From NCBI RefSeq assembly GCF_000336775.1, contig NZ_AOLJ01000013.1, forward strand, positions 20,118-84,117: a stretch of DNA of 64,000 nucleotides, given 5' to 3'. Below the pieces are notes generated by a model. The model was not told the origin of the DNA, ran no database searches, and saw nothing but the letters and a program-made list of their open reading frames with translations. This stretch comes from Haloferax gibbonsii ATCC 33959 (GTDB lineage Archaea; Halobacteriota; Halobacteria; Halobacteriales; Haloferacaceae). Each line of letters begins with the position of its first letter. Position 1 is the first letter of the stretch. Both the position numbers and the translations under genes were made by a program. Below, one piece after another: positions 44,803 through 54,219 of the stretch.

Positions 44803-46155
44803 ATGGGAGTCGGTGCCGTGGCCGGAGACGTGAACCGTAACGACCGCTCAATCGTCGCGTTGGTGATGCTCGCCCACGGGATGGTCCACACGTACGAACT
44901 GTCCATCCCCATCTTCGTGGCCATCTGGCTCGGGGAGTTCGCGAGCATCGACCTCGGCATCGCGACGATTCCCGTCACGACCGCCTCGCTGGGCGTGATG
45001 ACCGGCCTCGGATTCGCGCTGTTCGGCCTCGGGGCGCTCCCCGGCGGCATCCTCGTCGACCGCGTCGGTTCCAAGCGCCTCATCGTCGCCTGTCTCCTCG
45101 GCATGGCCGGGTCGTTCGTCCTGCTCGCGCTGTCGCCGAACCTCGTCGTCGTCGCCCTCGCGCTCGTCGTCTGGGGCGCGGCGGCCAGCGTCTACCACCC
45201 CGCCGGGCTCCGGCTCATCAGCACCGGCGTCGAGGAACGCGGGACCGGCTTCGCCTACCACGGCATCGCCGGGAACCTCGGCATCGGTTTCGGCCCCTTC
45301 CTCACCGCGCTCCTCCTGTTGTTCTTCGACTGGCACCTCGTCGCCGGCGTGCTCGCGCTCCCGGCGCTCGTGGCCGCCGCGCTCGCTACCCGCGCCAACT
45401 TCGAAGAGCAGGCCGCGGTCGCCGCGACCGACGGCGGCGACGGGAGCGACACCGGCGGCGACGACAAAGCCGGCGCGGGCGTCTCCTCGTTCGCGGAACT
45501 GGTCTCGCAGTCGAAGCACCTGTTCGCCGGCGGGTTCGCGCTCGTCTTCGCGCTCGTGATGTTCTCGGGGCTCTACTACCGCGGCGTCACGACGTTCCTC
45601 CCGGACCTCCTCGGCTCGGTCATCGGCATCGAGCCGATACCCGTCTCCGAACTCCTCCCCGCCGCCCTCGCGTCCGGGTCGGCCGGTGGCGCGCCGACGC
45701 TCGACGTGGAACTGTTCGTCTACGCCGGTCTCCTGACGGTCGGCGTCTTCGGGCAGTACGTCGGCGGGAAGCTCACCGACCGTATCAGGACCGAACGCGG
45801 TATCGTCGCCGGCTTCGGCGCGCTCGCCGTCATCGCCGTCGCCTTCCTCCCCGTGGCGAGTCTCGGCGTCGGCCCGCTCCTCGCAGTCTGTGCGCTCCTC
45901 GGCTTCTTCCTGTTCATGGTCCAGCCGTTCTATCAGGCGACCGTCGCGGAGTACACGCCCGCCGGGCTCCGCGGGCTCTCGTACGGGTTTACTTACCTCG
46001 GCGTGTTCGGCGTCGGCGCGCTCGGCGGTGCCGTCGCCGGCTACATCCTCACCGTCGCCGACTCGACGGCGCTGTTCTTGGTCCTCGCCGGGTTCGCGAC
46101 GGCCGCGACGCTCCTCGGCGTGACGTTGTTGCGACGGCGGCCGACGCCCGCCTGA
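44803..46155 (+). CDS. Major facilitator superfamily transporter
   Basis: A 450-aa transporter with about 12 membrane segments. The MFS loop is GGILVDRVGSKRLIVAC at about residue 80. The central loop between helices 6 and 7 is an acidic Asp/Gly/Ser stretch (about residues 205-225). The closest general resemblance is to fosmidomycin-resistance/NarK-like or general drug MFS proteins, but substrate is unknown. The start at ATG 44803 follows an AT-rich upstream region of over 200 bp. Confidence 0.9.
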   Translation: MGVGAVAGDVNRNDRSIVALVMLAHGMVHTYELSIPIFVAIWLGEFASIDLGIATIPVTTASLGVMTGLGFALFGLGALPGGILVDRVGSKRLIVACLLGMAGSFVLLALSPNLVVVALALVVWGAAASVYHPAGLRLISTGVEERGTGFAYHGIAGNLGIGFGPFLTALLLLFFDWHLVAGVLALPALVAAALATRANFEEQAAVAATDGGDGSDTGGDDKAGAGVSSFAELVSQSKHLFAGGFALVFALVMFSGLYYRGVTTFLPDLLGSVIGIEPIPVSELLPAALASGSAGGAPTLDVELFVYAGLLTVGVFGQYVGGKLTDRIRTERGIVAGFGALAVIAVAFLPVASLGVGPLLAVCALLGFFLFMVQPFYQATVAEYTPAGLRGLSYGFTYLGVFGVGALGGAVAGYILTVADSTALFLVLAGFATAATLLGVTLLRRRPTPA

Positions 46156-46216
46156 GGGCGGTCGATCGGCCGAAAAAACAGTTTTTGACGGACGGGTTCG
46201 GTCCGGTCTCCGCGTC

Positions 46217-46633
46217 TCAGACGAGTCGGAAGTAAATCGTCCGCCAGACGCCGAGCGCGACGGAGCCGAGCACCAGCATGACCGCGACGAACGTGAGTTC
46301 GACGCCGCCTTCGAAAAGCGGCGTCCAGCGAATCGCCATGCCGATGACGGTCGCCGCGAGCCACGAGCGAATGCCGAGCGGGACGGCCGACTTCGCCGAC
46401 TCGGCCGCGCCCGGCGAGTACGCGCCCAACAGCGGGGCGGTGACGAGCCATCCGATGAGGAACGGGACCGAGGTGAGTACCCAGCCGACCGGGTCGGCCG
46501 AGAGGTACGACACCCCGTTGTGCTGAACCACGCCGACGGTGACGAGGAGGAAGATGGCGAGCACGTCGCCCACCGCGATGGGTAACGCCCCGGCATCGAG
46601 TCGCTCCTCTAAGAACGAAGTCGAGGTTGCCAT
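46217..46633 (-). CDS. DUF3054 membrane protein
   Basis: A 138-aa four-helix membrane protein (MATSTSFLEERLDAGALPIAVGD, in part, then SADPVGWVLTSVPFLIGWLV and PLGIRSWLAATVIGMAIRW). The DVLAIFLLVTVGVVQH and RSWLAATVIGMAIR segments are the family's marks. The function is unknown. It follows the methyltransferase gene by 21 bp on the same strand and may be in its operon. Confidence 0.88.
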   Translation of the reverse strand: MATSTSFLEERLDAGALPIAVGDVLAIFLLVTVGVVQHNGVSYLSADPVGWVLTSVPFLIGWLVTAPLLGAYSPGAAESAKSAVPLGIRSWLAATVIGMAIRWTPLFEGGVELTFVAVMLVLGSVALGVWRTIYFRLV

Positions 46634-46654
46634 AGGCGAGGATTCGTCGCCCCC

Positions 46655-47236
46655 CTAATGGCTTTCCCGCTTTTTTCCGACCACCGTGTACTCGAAGCCC
46701 CGTTCGACCACGTCGGCCTCGAACCCGACGCGTTCGAGAAAGCGCACGAGCTCGTCGGGCGCGGCGAACGCCGAGCCGAAGCCGACGACGCGCTCGGCGG
46801 CGACGAGCCCCCGCCCGAGGAGCGTCTCGGGGTCGAACTCGTTGACGGCGAACACCCCGCCGGGCGCGAGCACGCGGAAGACCTCCTCGGCGACCCCCCG
46901 CTGGTTCGGCATGTGGTGGAAGGCGTCCACGACGGTCACGGCGTCGAGGGAGTCGTCGGCGAAGGGAAGCCCTCGGGCGTCGCCGCGGACGCAGTCGAGG
47001 CCTCGTTCGCGCGCCCGACGGAGCATCCCAGCCGAGCGGTCGAGGACGATGCGCTCGGGAACGTCGAGCGCGAGGGTCGCCCGCCCGGAGCCGCCGCCGA
47101 TGTCGACGACGCGCTCGATGGGGCGGTCGGCGCGGTCGAGCGCGGTCCCGAGTGCGCCGGGGTCGGCGGGCGGCATCACGAGGTCGTAGACGGGTGCGAA
47201 GCGGTCGAAGAACCGAACGTCGCCAGCGCCGTGCAT
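46655..47236 (-). CDS. Class I SAM-dependent methyltransferase
   Basis: A 193-aa methyltransferase: FFDRFAPVYDLVMPP, then the SAM loop VVDIGGGSGRATLAL at about residue 44, RGDARGLPFADDSLDAV, and FHHMPNQRGVAEEVFRVLAPGG, quoted in part. It resembles UbiE/Coq5-type methyltransferases; the substrate could be a quinone or small molecule but is unknown. The start is ATG 47236; the frame upstream lies in a divergent promoter of only 58 bp shared with a GNAT gene. Confidence 0.9.
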   Translation of the reverse strand: MHGAGDVRFFDRFAPVYDLVMPPADPGALGTALDRADRPIERVVDIGGGSGRATLALDVPERIVLDRSAGMLRRARERGLDCVRGDARGLPFADDSLDAVTVVDAFHHMPNQRGVAEEVFRVLAPGGVFAVNEFDPETLLGRGLVAAERVVGFGSAFAAPDELVRFLERVGFEADVVERGFEYTVVGKKRESH

Positions 47237-47294
47237 GCCCGACTCCACGGCTCCGCCGGGGAAGGTTCTTGCGCGCGGCGGTCCCATCTCGGCC

Positions 47295-47915
47295 ATGGAG
47301 TTCGACCTGCTCGGGTGGCCCGAAGACGGGCCGCGACTCCGCCTCGACTACCGGCGGTTCGCCTACGCGGGGAAGTTCGTCACCGCGGGGACGGGCAAGA
47401 CGGTGTTCCGCGACCCCGACGCGCCCCTGCCGGCGCTCGACGACGACCGGCCCGCGCCGACCGGCGGCCCCGATTCTCTGCCGCCGCTGGCCGAGGACGT
47501 GGTCGCCGCCGTCGCGTTCAACGAGGACCGAACGGACCCGACGACGCTCTGGCTCCGGTACGTCACGGTCCGGCGGGACCGCCGGGACGACGGACTCGGT
47601 CCCGACCTCCTCCGCCGGACCTGCGAAGCCGCCGCGGACCGCGGCTACGAGACGGTCCGCATCGCCGCGAACAACCCCTTCGCCTACGAGGCGTGCCACA
47701 AGGCCGGGTTCGGCTTCACGGGCCGCGAGACGGGCGTCGCCGAGTTGGTGCTGGAGCGCCCCGCCGACGCGCCCGTCGCGGTCTCACGCGAGACGTACCA
47801 GTCCGGCCTCGACCGCTACCGCGCCCGCGACCTCGGCGACCCGGAGCGGTCGTTTCTCGCGGCGCGCGAGGGGGCGGAGCCGCCCGGAGTCGGCGGCGTT
47901 CACTCGGACGATTGA
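47295..47915 (+). CDS. GNAT family N-acetyltransferase
   Basis: A 206-aa acetyltransferase starting MEFDLLGWPEDGPRLRLDYR. The acetyl-CoA region is LRYVTVRRDRRDDGLGPDLL, then RIAANNPFAYEACHKAGFGF, the standard GNAT strand-loop-helix and C-terminal pair. A tail (about 175-206) is rich in Arg and acidic residues. The substrate is unknown. It is divergent from the methyltransferase gene and is followed by fen 27 bp later, so it may be cotranscribed with fen. Confidence 0.88.
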   Translation: MEFDLLGWPEDGPRLRLDYRRFAYAGKFVTAGTGKTVFRDPDAPLPALDDDRPAPTGGPDSLPPLAEDVVAAVAFNEDRTDPTTLWLRYVTVRRDRRDDGLGPDLLRRTCEAAADRGYETVRIAANNPFAYEACHKAGFGFTGRETGVAELVLERPADAPVAVSRETYQSGLDRYRARDLGDPERSFLAAREGAEPPGVGGVHSDD

Positions 47916-47942
47916 AACCCTCGGCCCTCGAAGGCCGAGCAA

Positions 47943-48923
47943 ATGGGAAACGCAGACCTGCGGACGCTCGCCGCGCTCTCCGAGGTGTCGTTCGACGAGG
48001 TGACCGGGAGCGTCGTGGCCGTCGACGCCCACAACTGGCTGTACCGGTATCTCACGACGACGGTCAAGTGGACGAGCTCGGAGAAGTACACGACGAGCGA
48101 GGGGAAAGAGGTCGCCAACCTCGTCGGCATCGTCCAGGGGCTCCCCAAGTTCTTCGAACACGACCTGACGCCCGTCTTCGTCTTCGACGGCGGCGTCACG
48201 GAGATGAAAGACGACGAGGTGGCAAAGCGCCGCGAACAGCGCGAGAAGGCCGAAGAACGGCTCGAAGCGGCCCGCGAGGCCGGCGACGCGGTCGAGGCCG
48301 CCCGGATGGAAGCGCGCACCCAGCGACTCACCGAGACGATTCAGGACACCAGCCGCGAACTCCTCTCGCTGCTCGACGTGCCCGTGGTCGAAGCGCCCGC
48401 CGAGGGCGAGGCGCAGGCGTCCTACATGGCCCGCAAGGGCGACGCCGACTACGTGGGCAGCGAGGACTACGACACGCTCCTGTTCGGCGCGCCCTACACG
48501 CTCCGACAGCTCACGAGCAAGGGTGACCCCGAGCTGATGGACCTCGACGCGACGCTCGACAAGCACGACATCACGTGGGAACAACTCGTGGACATCGCCA
48601 TGCTCTGCGGGACTGACTTCAACGAGGGCATCACGGGAATCGGCCCGAAGACCGCCGTGAAAGTCGTCAAGGAACACGGCGACCTCTGGTCGGTCCTCGA
48701 AGCCCGCGGCGACAGCATCCCGAACGCCGACCGGGTGCGCGAGTTCTTCCTCGATCCGCCGGTCACCGACGACTACGACTACGACACGGACATCGACCCG
48801 GACGTGGCCGCCGCCCGCGAGTTCGTCACCGAGACGTGGGAGGTCGACCCCGACGAGGTCCACCGCGGCTTCGAGCGCATCGAGGAGTCGGTCACGCAGA
48901 CCGGCCTCGACCGCTGGACGTAG
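47943..48923 (+). CDS. fen: Flap endonuclease FEN-1
   Basis: A 326-aa FEN-1 that cuts 5' flaps in Okazaki-fragment maturation and base-excision repair. The XPG N region has [13 protein letters not shown] and [14 protein letters not shown], with catalytic Asp in each; XPG I has [14 protein letters not shown] and [12 protein letters not shown], and the helix-hairpin-helix includes [18 protein letters not shown]. The last residues QTGLDRWT form a PCNA-binding PIP box (Q-x2-L/I-x2-W/F-x), with Thr in the last position instead of Phe. Length is normal for archaeal FEN-1. Confidence 0.97.
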   Translation: MGNADLRTLAALSEVSFDEVTGSVVAVDAHNWLYRYLTTTVKWTSSEKYTTSEGKEVANLVGIVQGLPKFFEHDLTPVFVFDGGVTEMKDDEVAKRREQREKAEERLEAAREAGDAVEAARMEARTQRLTETIQDTSRELLSLLDVPVVEAPAEGEAQASYMARKGDADYVGSEDYDTLLFGAPYTLRQLTSKGDPELMDLDATLDKHDITWEQLVDIAMLCGTDFNEGITGIGPKTAVKVVKEHGDLWSVLEARGDSIPNADRVREFFLDPPVTDDYDYDTDIDPDVAAAREFVTETWEVDPDEVHRGFERIEESVTQTGLDRWT

Positions 48924-48989
48924 GCCGCGCTCGCGCCGAGCCAACAGCCCGCCGACACGTTTACACGGGCCGGTTCGGAACTCCGGCGT

Positions 48990-50375
48990 GTGTCCCCCGA
49001 CGACGCCCCTCCCACAGACGACGGATTCGACTCCTCTTCCGACTCTTCCTCCGACGCGCCCCGCCCCGACGACCGCTCTTCGGTCTCGCGTCGTCAACTG
49101 CTCGGCCTCGTCGGCGGCGCGGGCGTGGTCGGCGGTATCGGTTGGTTCAGGCCGACGTGGCTCCCCGACCCGATTACCGACTGGCTGACGACGCTGTATC
49201 CCAATCCGCCGAGTAACTACGTCTGGCAGCCGCCGGTGAGCGACGCGCACGCCGACGCGGCGGTGGCGAACCTCGAATCCGTCGTCGAACGGGCTGAGGA
49301 GTTGCGCTCGCGGGTCGACCGCGATTCGGTTGACGAAGACACGTGGTTTCACCTCCGCACGACCCCGGGGGGCGGCCACCTCGATTCCGCGAAAGAGGAA
49401 CGGGACGCCCGCGACCGGCTCAGGTCTGCAACTACCGGGCTTCAGTACGCCGGTGAGACGGTCGGGTACGCGACCATCGCGCTCGGAGACGACGACCCCG
49501 AGGTCCTCGTCGAGCGCGGCCGCGAACTGGAACAGGCGATTGACGATCTCGCCGCGTCAGTCTCCGAGTACCGCGTTTCTGCCCCCGGCCGCGACCTCGC
49601 GTATCTCTACTCAATCGAGCGACTCCTCTCGTTCACGCGACTGACCGTCGGTTGGGGCGACTCGAACGGCAGCGACGAGAGGGCCGACTACTCGGCGCAC
49701 GACTTCGCCGGCGAGTGGGGGTCGCAGTTACAGACACAACAGCGCATTCGGACCGCACGCTACTACCGCGAGCAGTACCGCACGAACCTCGGCGACGACG
49801 CGACCGCGTATCGGGACCGGCTCGCGGACGCCACCGAGAGGTTCCGGACGGACATCGAACAGTACCCGTCACGCGGTGAGATGCGGACGAGGCTCGATGA
49901 GGAACCCAGCCTCGACAGGAACACGCCCTACGGGGTCGCTCGCTGGGAGCTGTTCACGCTGTGTTTCGACGACAGCTTCAACTACGTCGGAGACTACGAG
50001 CGCGGGTTGACCGCGAAGCAGTTCGTCGACACCGCCCGTGCCCTCCTCGCGCGACAGGCCCACGACTTCGCGCTCGACGCCCTCGACGTGGAACCCGGCG
50101 ATACCGATTACGACTCCGGCCGGTCGTTCCGAGCGAAACGCCGTGCGATGCGCGACTTTCGGGCGACGCGCGACGAATACGACTCGAACTTCGCGGGCGT
50201 CGTCGCGAACGAGGCGGCGAGCATTATCCGCGCCGGCGACGTGAGTCTCGAAATGGGCGACGGTCCCGCGTGGAAAGAGCGCGTCGAATCGGCGGTGTAC
50301 TACTTCGTCGGTGCTGGGATGATGCGCAACCTCGGCGACGTGGTCGAACCGGTTGTCGGCGTCGACACCGACTGA
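48990..50375 (+). CDS. Predicted Tat-exported or membrane-anchored protein, unknown function
   Basis: A 461-aa protein starting at GTG. A Ser/Asp-rich N-terminal region of about 30 residues precedes SVSRRQLLGLVGGAGVVGG, a Tat-like motif with one hydrophobic segment, but no lipobox Cys, so it may stay anchored. The rest is mainly helical and acidic, with repeats of long helices (VERAEELRSRVDRDSVDEDT, RDRLADATERFRTDIEQY). I recognise no family. The unusual Ser/Asp N-extension and long helical content suggest a surface or periplasm-facing scaffold, but this is inference. Confidence 0.82.
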   Translation: MSPDDAPPTDDGFDSSSDSSSDAPRPDDRSSVSRRQLLGLVGGAGVVGGIGWFRPTWLPDPITDWLTTLYPNPPSNYVWQPPVSDAHADAAVANLESVVERAEELRSRVDRDSVDEDTWFHLRTTPGGGHLDSAKEERDARDRLRSATTGLQYAGETVGYATIALGDDDPEVLVERGRELEQAIDDLAASVSEYRVSAPGRDLAYLYSIERLLSFTRLTVGWGDSNGSDERADYSAHDFAGEWGSQLQTQQRIRTARYYREQYRTNLGDDATAYRDRLADATERFRTDIEQYPSRGEMRTRLDEEPSLDRNTPYGVARWELFTLCFDDSFNYVGDYERGLTAKQFVDTARALLARQAHDFALDALDVEPGDTDYDSGRSFRAKRRAMRDFRATRDEYDSNFAGVVANEAASIIRAGDVSLEMGDGPAWKERVESAVYYFVGAGMMRNLGDVVEPVVGVDTD

Positions 50376-50382
50376 CCACGCG

Positions 50383-51735
50383 TTACGACACGTCCTCGAT
50401 GGCATCCAGAAGCATCGTCGCGCCGAGGTCGATTTCTCGGTCCGTCACGTCGAGCGGCGGGAGGATTCGAAGCACCTTGTAGCCGCACGAGAGGGTCAGG
50501 AGGCCGCGTTTGAGGGCGGCTTCCTGCACGGCGTCGCGGCGTTCTTTGGTGTCGAACTCGACGGCGAGCAGCAGGCCCTTGCCGCGCACGTCGACGACGG
50601 TTTCGGGCGCGTCGTCGCGCAGCCGCTCGATGAACTGTCGGCCGCGGGCGACGGCGTTGTCGAGCAGGTCGTACTCCTCGATTGCTTCGAGGGTGAACAC
50701 GCCCTGCATCGCGGAGACGATGTCGCCCGCGCCCCACGTCGAGGAGAGCCGCGAGGTCTCGTCGGGGAATATCTCGTCGTTCGAGATGGTCGCGCCGACG
50801 CGGAGGCCCTTCGCGCCGGTGATGATGTCGGGCTCGATGGGGTAGTGGTCGGAGCCCCACAGCTCGCCGGTTCGGCCGACGCCGGTCTGAATCTCATCGG
50901 CGATGAGCGTCAGGTCGTAGTCGTCGACGACGGCGGCGAGCTCTTCTGCGAAGGCGTCCGACGGGAAGCGGTAGCCGCCCTCGCCCTGAATCGGTTCGAC
51001 GATGACGTAGGAGACCTCGTCGGCGTCGATGTGGCCCTTCTTCGGGTGGAGCTTCTGCCGGAGCTTGGAGACGGCGGAGTCGCCGTCGGGGAAGAAGCCG
51101 CAGGAACACGTCTCGGGCGAGCAGGTCCGGTCGTCGCAGAACGGCACGTCGAGGACGCCCGAAATCTCGGGGAACTTGCGCCGGTAGACGGACTTCGAGC
51201 GGTTGAGCGAGAGCGCGCCGAGGGTGCGGCCGTGGAACGCGCCCTCGAAGGTGACGCCGTACTTCGCGCCGTCGGCGTGGTCGTAGGCGATTTTGATGGC
51301 GTTCTCGACCGCCTCGGCCCCGGAGTTCGACAGGAACACCGTGTCCATCCCGTAGTGGCTCGTGAGGTCGGTCAGTTTGTCCATGAGCGCCGCGGGGCCG
51401 GGAAGCCGCTCCTCGCCGGGCGCGGAGCCGTCGCTGACGTAGAAGTCCTGGCCGGCGATTTTCGTCGGGTCGACGAGGTCGAACTCGGCCATGCGGTCCA
51501 TGACCTTCGGGTTGTTGTAGCCGAGCGGGGCGGCCGCGACGTGGCTCGTGAAGTCGAGGAGGACGTTGCCGTCGACGTCGGTGCAGAAGGGCCCCTCGGA
51601 CTCCGCCGTGATGTCCCAGACGAAGTCGTAGACGTACGTGCTCGGCGCGGCGTGCTCGTGGTGGTACTCGACCCACTGGCGCGCTTTCTCGCCGGGCATC
51701 GAATCGACGCGTGGCACCGCCGTCTCTCGGTCCAT
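50383..51735 (-). CDS. Class III aminotransferase with Cys-rich insertion
   Basis: A 450-aa PLP-dependent class III (omega) aminotransferase. It has NSGAEAVENAIKIAYDHA, FHGRTLGALSLNRSK, VEPIQGEGGYRFPS, LIADEIQTGVGRTGE and the PLP Lys in ITGAKGLRVGATI. The family includes 4-aminobutyrate and ornithine-type transaminases and archaeal amino acid racemases. The insertion FCDDRTCSPETCSCGFF at about residues 200-215 has four cysteines in C-x4-C-x4-C-x-C, suited to a metal site, which ordinary GABA transaminases lack. Substrate is uncertain. The start is ATG 51735; the frame upstream is Arg-rich and not a gene. Confidence 0.88.
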   Translation of the reverse strand: MDRETAVPRVDSMPGEKARQWVEYHHEHAAPSTYVYDFVWDITAESEGPFCTDVDGNVLLDFTSHVAAAPLGYNNPKVMDRMAEFDLVDPTKIAGQDFYVSDGSAPGEERLPGPAALMDKLTDLTSHYGMDTVFLSNSGAEAVENAIKIAYDHADGAKYGVTFEGAFHGRTLGALSLNRSKSVYRRKFPEISGVLDVPFCDDRTCSPETCSCGFFPDGDSAVSKLRQKLHPKKGHIDADEVSYVIVEPIQGEGGYRFPSDAFAEELAAVVDDYDLTLIADEIQTGVGRTGELWGSDHYPIEPDIITGAKGLRVGATISNDEIFPDETSRLSSTWGAGDIVSAMQGVFTLEAIEEYDLLDNAVARGRQFIERLRDDAPETVVDVRGKGLLLAVEFDTKERRDAVQEAALKRGLLTLSCGYKVLRILPPLDVTDREIDLGATMLLDAIEDVS

Positions 51736-51922
51736 GCGGCTCGGTACGGAGACACGTGTGTTAAGATATTCGTTATTAATGGTGCAATATCGGCCGGGGC
51801 GCGGTCCAGTCGGTCGGTTTCGCCGCGCGAGAGGACGCATTCGACGGCCCAACGTGACGGTGTGGCGTCGTGACCTGTCGCTCCCGCGATAGGCTTTTGA
51901 CGCCTCCGCGTCCGTGTTGGGT

Positions 51923-53221
51923 ATGGCTCTCCCCGACATCCAGCGTTCCCGCGCGATGTGGTGGTCGCTCGCGTTGGTCCTCACGGGCGCGCTCGCCTAC
52001 GTCGTCTACTCTTTTATCGGGACGTTCGTCTTCGGTCTCTTCATCTACTACGCCACGCGACCCATCTACCGGCGGATTCGGAGGCGGGTGAAGCCCCCAA
52101 GCCTCGCGGCGGCTGTGGCGCTTTTCGCCCTCGCGCTCCCCGCGCTCGGACTCGTCGTCTACGCCGCGACCATCGCCCTCCGCGAGTTCCTGAAATACGC
52201 CGACCAACTCTCCTCCGACGAGGTGCCCATCGACCTCGAAGCCTACGGCATCGACCCCACGCTGCTGGAGGGAATCGCCAGCCCGCAGGCGCTGTTGGAG
52301 TACGACTTCCGGTCGGTGTTGACTCCCGAAGCGATCAGCTCGGTGTTCGATTCGCTGAGCGTCGCCGCCAACACCTTCGCGTTCCTCGGTATCGGCGCGA
52401 TTCACCTGTTCGTCATGATCGCGTTCGCGTTCTATCTCCTCCGCGACGGCCACCGACTCCGCCGGTGGGGCCAGTCGATGTTCGCCGACGACCACGGTAT
52501 CCTCGAAGCCTACATGCGCGGCGTGGACCGCGATTTCAACAACATCTTCTTCGGCAACATCCTGAACGCCATCCTCACGGGCACCATCGGGGTCATCGCG
52601 TACTCGCTTTTGAACGTTATCGCGCCCATGGGCGTCAACATCCCCGCACCGGCGCTTATCGGCCTGCTCGCCGGCGTCGCGAGCCTCATTCCCGTCGTCG
52701 GGATGAAGCTCGTCTACGTCCCCGTCGCTGCCTACATGGCTCTCGAAGCGACGATTGCCAACCCGCCCGGGTTCTGGTTCGTCCTGCTTTTCGCCGCCGT
52801 CTCGTTCGTCATCGTGGACACGATTCCCGACCTCGTGCTCCGGCCGTACGTCTCCGGACGGAGCCTCCACGTCGGGGCCGTGATGCTCGCCTACACGTTC
52901 GGCCCGCTCCTGTTCGGCTGGTACGGCATCTTCCTCATGCCGATGATACTCGTGCTGTTCGTGAACTTCGTCCGGCTCGTTCTACCGGAGCTCCTGGCGG
53001 GAAAGCCGATTCGGCCGTACATGGTCGACCCCGGACATCTGGTCGACGGCCCGCCGGTCGAGGAGTTGACGGCCGACGAGGCGGACGACGAACCGCGAGA
53101 AACAGCCGCGACCGACCGGCCGGAAGTGAGCGAATCGGACGAGCTAGAGACGTTTACCGACCGAGACGAGAAATCGAGTCGTGACTCACGGTCGCCGTCC
53201 GACGCCGGCGTGGACGGGTAG
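51923..53221 (+). CDS. AI-2E family transporter
   Basis: A 432-aa membrane protein of the AI-2E/TqsA/YdiK family. About eight hydrophobic segments are arranged as in the family: two at the N-terminus, a central soluble stretch (about 95-130), and a cluster of helices from about 145 to 365 including GVIAYSLLNVIAPMGVNIPAPALIG, in part, and IPDLVLRPYVSGRSLHVG. The last about 65 residues are an acidic Asp/Glu/Ser tail. The family is named after AI-2 export, but members also act as Na+/H+ antiporters, so transport cannot be named. The start is ATG 51923. It is followed by a convergent PadR gene. Confidence 0.9.
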   Translation: MALPDIQRSRAMWWSLALVLTGALAYVVYSFIGTFVFGLFIYYATRPIYRRIRRRVKPPSLAAAVALFALALPALGLVVYAATIALREFLKYADQLSSDEVPIDLEAYGIDPTLLEGIASPQALLEYDFRSVLTPEAISSVFDSLSVAANTFAFLGIGAIHLFVMIAFAFYLLRDGHRLRRWGQSMFADDHGILEAYMRGVDRDFNNIFFGNILNAILTGTIGVIAYSLLNVIAPMGVNIPAPALIGLLAGVASLIPVVGMKLVYVPVAAYMALEATIANPPGFWFVLLFAAVSFVIVDTIPDLVLRPYVSGRSLHVGAVMLAYTFGPLLFGWYGIFLMPMILVLFVNFVRLVLPELLAGKPIRPYMVDPGHLVDGPPVEELTADEADDEPRETAATDRPEVSESDELETFTDRDEKSSRDSRSPSDAGVDG

Positions 53222-53235
53222 TCCGAGTCGCCCGC

Positions 53236-53523
53236 TCACGCTTCGAAGTCTTCGGGGACGTACTCCGCTTCCCACTCGTCGCGGGCCTTTATCTCGCGGC
53301 GACCGCGGCGGGTGAGCGTGTAGTAGTTGGTCCGGCGGTCGCGCTGGCCCTTGTCGACCAGCCCCTTCTCGACGAGCGTGTCGAGGTTGGGGTAGAGCCG
53401 CCCGTGGTGAATCTCCTTTTCGTAGTAGGCTTCGAGTTCTTCTTTGATGGCGAGTCCGTGCGGCTCTTCGAGACCCGCGATGACGTACAGCAGGTCTCGC
53501 TGGAATCCTGTCAGGTCGTACAT
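53236..53523 (-). CDS. PadR family transcriptional regulator
   Basis: A 95-aa winged-helix regulator. It has the PadR pattern LTGFQRDLLYVIAGLEEPHG, EIHHGRLYPNLDTLVEKGLV with the DNA-recognition helix, and DRRTNYYTLTRRGRREI, the wing. The family often represses nearby genes in response to phenolics or other ligands; no regulatory target is evident. The short length lacks the usual C-terminal dimer helix extension, as in many archaeal PadR proteins. The long 5' interval upstream contains several hairpins. Confidence 0.93.
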   Translation of the reverse strand: MYDLTGFQRDLLYVIAGLEEPHGLAIKEELEAYYEKEIHHGRLYPNLDTLVEKGLVDKGQRDRRTNYYTLTRRGRREIKARDEWEAEYVPEDFEA

Positions 53524-54219
53524 CGGTAAATTCGACTCGTATGTTACTGTCTAATTCAGATAAGCATATCGGCCTCGACCGACGATTCTCCCTCGAAAAC
53601 CCGCTAGTCTCCGAGATACTCCGTCAGCAATCATGTAGTCCAAATTACTAATCTCCCGAAGTTGCCGTTTCGATGTCCGGATATGTCCACAACTGGACGG
53701 CTCGGGCGCAGTAAGCGAGTAGATTGTTAAGTGTTATCAATGAACAATCACACGACTATCCAAAACGGAAATCCGAGGCGAGATGGCGGCGTCACCGCTC
53801 TCGGAGCGACTGGCGGCGGGTCGAACACGTAGCTCGTGTGATGAGACCGAGTTGACGACTCGGATGGCCACCGAGAACGGCTGGGGCCGGGGCCGGGACC
53901 GGAAGCCGGAGCCGGAGCTCGGATGTGACTCGAACGCGGCACGAATGGAACAGTCGCTCTCGGGTCGTAGCTTCGCGCAGAAGGAAAGCAAGCCGTGCCG
54001 GAAATCTCCGGCACGGCATGCCGCCCTGAATTGGTCCCCGCTGACGCTTCGGCCCTCCAAAGCGAAGCGTCACTATCGGCTACTGTTCGGTTTCACTTAA
54101 AGATAACGACGCGTGCCAAACATTGACAATTCGGCTAACTGTCCGTCTGAGTGGCACGCACGCGCCGAATTCCGGAAACGATGCGGTTCCGCTCTACTCG
54201 AAGATTTATGTTATGAAAC
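53524..54219. other. Gene-poor interval with several perfect hairpins
   Basis: This 696-bp stretch carries no convincing gene: the short open frames encode basic, low-complexity peptides unlike the surrounding acidic proteins. It is AT-richer at its ends. It contains three perfect hairpins at 53825-53839, 53847-53863 and 53992-54017 and a GGGCC/GGAGCC-type low-complexity tract at about 53880-53923. It may be a non-coding RNA, a leader for PadR, or an old mobile-element remnant; I cannot tell which. Confidence 0.5.
53992..54017. other. 10-bp perfect stem-loop, candidate structured RNA
   Basis: GCCGTGCCGG, loop AAATCT, CCGGCACGGC. It is the strongest hairpin in the window and lacks a following T run, so it is not a standard terminator. 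Confidence 0.5.

Noticed and set aside
53737-54100. Several overlapping open frames of 60 to 107 codons on both strands in the hairpin-rich interval.
   Set aside because: All are basic and Pro/Arg/Ser-rich with none of the acidic signature of neighbouring proteins; hairpin structure explains the sequence better.
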